Part shown: piece by piece, positions 62,592 to 64,000 of the stretch
Numbering within the stretch: position 1 is the stretch's first letter
Layout of the letters: each line of letters begins with the position of its first letter
NCBI RefSeq assembly: GCF_001999765.1
Contig: NZ_MTIC01000008.1
Location: forward strand, 186,001-250,000
Source of the DNA: Sinomonas mesophila
GTDB taxonomy: Bacteria > Actinomycetota > Actinomycetes > Actinomycetales > Micrococcaceae
Length of the DNA: 64,000 nt
Direction: 5' to 3'
Notes under the pieces: model-generated
Seen by the model: the letters and a program-made list of their open reading frames with translations, nothing else
The model's database searches: none
What the model was told of the DNA's origin: nothing
Made by a program: the position numbers and the translations under genes

Positions 62592-63737
62592 ATGAGCGCC
62601 ACCGAGATCCGCCCGTTCCGCGTCGACGTCCCGCAGGACCGCCTCGACGACCTCGCCGCCCGCCTCGACAGGGCGCTCTGGCCCGACGAGCTCCCCGGAG
62701 CCGGGGACGCCTACGGCGTGCCCCGCGACCGCGTGCAGCGCCTCGCCCGGTATTGGCGTGACGACTTCGACTGGCGGGCCTTCGAGGCGCGCCTGAACTC
62801 CTTCCCGCAGTTCACCACCGAGATCGACGGCGAGGACATCCACTTCATCCACGTCCGCTCGTCGCGCCCCGGCGCGTTCCCGCTCATCCTGACCCACGGC
62901 TGGCCCGGCTCGATCGTGGAGTACCTCGACGTCATCGACCCCCTCACCGAGCCGGCCGGCCCCGCGGAGCCGGCGTTCGACGTCGTCATCCCCTCCCTGC
63001 CCGGGTTCGGCTTCTCGGGGCCCACCCGGAGCACGGGCTGGAACCGCTACCGGACCGCGGCGGCGTGGGTCGAGCTCATGCGCCGGCTCGGCTATGAGCG
63101 CTACGGCGCCGTCGGGAACGACGGCGGCTCGCTGGTCTCGCCCGAGATCGGCAGGCTGGACCCCGAACGCGTCGCGGGCGTCCACGTCACCCAGCTCTTC
63201 TCGTTCCCCTCGGGCGACCCGTCCGACTTCGCCGGCCTCTCCGAGGACGATCAGGCGGCCCTGAAGCACCTGCAGTGGTTCTACGAAAACAAGATGGCCT
63301 TCAACACCCTCCACAGCCAGCAGCCGCAGACGCTCGCCTACGCGCTCGCGGACTCGCCGGTCGGGCTCCTGGGATGGAACGCGCAGCTGTTCGGCGAAGG
63401 GCTCGACGCCGAGTTCATCGTCGCGAACGTCGCCGTCCACTGGCTCACCGGCACGGCGGGATCCGCGATCCGCTTCTACTACGAGGACGCCCACACGCAG
63501 GAGCACCCGACCGGCCCGACCACCGTGCCCACGGGCCTGGCCATGTTCGCCGGCGACTTCCAGTCGATCCGGAGGTTCGCCGAGCGCGACCACAGCAACA
63601 TCGTGAGCTGGAACCGGTACGACATCAGCAGCCAGGCGGGCGGCCCGAACGACGCCGCCGGGCACTACGCCGCGCACGAGGCCCCGGACGTCCTCGTGGG
63701 CGACATCCGGCGTTTCTTTTCGCTCGTGACGGGCTAG
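62592..63737 (+). CDS. epoxide hydrolase
   Basis: 381 residues, EHN-type epoxide hydrolase/alpha-beta-hydrolase. The N-terminal EHN motif IRPFRVDVPQDRLDDLAARL is followed by the oxyanion loop LTHGWPGSIVEYLD (about 102-115), the nucleophile region GAVGNDGGSLVSPEIG (Asp about 176) and lid tyrosines in YENKMAF and FYYEDAH. ATG 62592 with a GGAG site is preferred over an earlier ATG (62568). Opens epoxides to diols; substrate unknown. Complete. Confidence 0.88.
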   Translation: MSATEIRPFRVDVPQDRLDDLAARLDRALWPDELPGAGDAYGVPRDRVQRLARYWRDDFDWRAFEARLNSFPQFTTEIDGEDIHFIHVRSSRPGAFPLILTHGWPGSIVEYLDVIDPLTEPAGPAEPAFDVVIPSLPGFGFSGPTRSTGWNRYRTAAAWVELMRRLGYERYGAVGNDGGSLVSPEIGRLDPERVAGVHVTQLFSFPSGDPSDFAGLSEDDQAALKHLQWFYENKMAFNTLHSQQPQTLAYALADSPVGLLGWNAQLFGEGLDAEFIVANVAVHWLTGTAGSAIRFYYEDAHTQEHPTGPTTVPTGLAMFAGDFQSIRRFAERDHSNIVSWNRYDISSQAGGPNDAAGHYAAHEAPDVLVGDIRRFFSLVTG

Positions 63738-63741
63738 GACC

Positions 63742-63996
63742 CTATCGGCCGCGGGTGCCGCCAGCGCGGGGAGCGAGATACTTCTCGAGGACGACCACGA
63801 CCCTTCCCGTCCGGTCGAGCCTCACTTGGATGGGGCACAGTCCGGGAGCCCGGTTCGGCGGGCCGACGTGGACCACCGTGCCGGTGCTACCCGACTCGGC
63901 CTGTGCCGGATAGGCCGCGTTCGCTGGGATGCGTTTGGTGATGGTGACCGGCTGCCCGACCCTGAAGCTCGGCTGACCTTCAGTCCGCGGCGGCAC
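63742..63996 (-). CDS. small hypothetical protein at window edge
   Basis: 84 residues from a GTG at 63996; the frame may extend beyond the window. SFRVGQPVTITKRIPANAAY and STGTVVHVGPPNRAPGLCPI suggest a small SH3-like beta-barrel. No family recognised. Confidence 0.5.
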   Translation of the reverse strand: MPPRTEGQPSFRVGQPVTITKRIPANAAYPAQAESGSTGTVVHVGPPNRAPGLCPIQVRLDRTGRVVVVLEKYLAPRAGGTRGR

Positions 63997-64000
63997 AGCG

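Noticed and set aside
62436-63677. 413-residue minus-strand open frame
   Set aside because: Antisense to the epoxide hydrolase, valine/arginine-rich shadow.
1-64000. CRISPR arrays, rRNA or tRNA genes, phage structural genes
   Set aside because: No regularly spaced repeats, no tRNA cloverleaf or att-site duplication next to a tRNA, and no capsid, portal or integrase sequences were seen.

Overview
The window is high-GC actinobacterial DNA. Strong GC3 bias, GTG/TTG starts with purine-rich ribosome binding sites, an actinobacterial-type c-di-AMP riboswitch and the protein flavour point to Micrococcales, probably an Arthrobacter/Sinomonas-like Micrococcaceae; this is inference from sequence style only. 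The window is mostly accessory: a genome-defence and DNA-processing island (about 1-41 kb), a zone of decayed catabolic genes with inserted cassettes (41-57.5 kb), and a more ordinary stretch (57.5-64 kb).

1-8.2 kb: the 3' part of a Wadjet jetC and its jetD, then a DUF262-DUF1524-DUF5655 protein bracketed by two decayed dinB copies in direct orientation. 8.3-12.5 kb: alpha/beta hydrolase, TerF-like vWA protein coupled to a membrane protein, secreted HNH nuclease with an Excalibur tail. 12.7-20.3 kb: PH-domain protein, NERD-helicase, HelD-like ATPase, and a UvrD helicase fused to a RecB-type Fe-S nuclease. 20.5-27.2 kb: a complete jetABCD Wadjet operon (minus strand), divergent from a three-gene operon (27.4-33.7 kb) of a 94-aa protein plus an AddB-like/AddA-like helicase-nuclease pair. 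33.8-41 kb: frameshifted DUF262-RAMA gene, an ISL3-family element with a frameshifted transposase, and a convergent methyltransferase/BstXI-like endonuclease pair.

41-57.5 kb: broken amidohydrolase, a muconate cycloisomerase-family gene split into two overlapping pieces 6 kb apart, 5'-truncated dctA, and MFS and LysR stubs. These look like remains of an aromatic/dicarboxylate catabolic locus. Between the two cycloisomerase pieces lies a compact five-gene operon: Ycf46-like AAA+ ATPase, DUF1257-like protein, DUF2997 protein, membrane-anchored helix-hairpin-helix protein and a radical-SAM 4Fe-4S protein. It is the best candidate for a poorly described system. A relBE-type toxin-antitoxin pair and an unrecognised 618-aa protein are nearby.

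57.5-64 kb: a protein of SxGS repeats, small membrane proteins, isoprenylcysteine-methyltransferase-like protein, lipoprotein, ribonuclease Z and an epoxide hydrolase; an M23 peptidase under a c-di-AMP riboswitch lies just before at 54.9 kb.

A recurring theme is that accessory genes sit between direct repeats made of fragments of a resident gene (dinB, cycloisomerase, and a small membrane gene at 58-59 kb). This suggests repeated cassette insertion or deletion by recombination between partial duplicates. Genes at 5.5-7.6, 14.8-20.3, 33.8-41 and 47.3-52.8 kb are visibly less GC-rich than their neighbours, consistent with acquisition.
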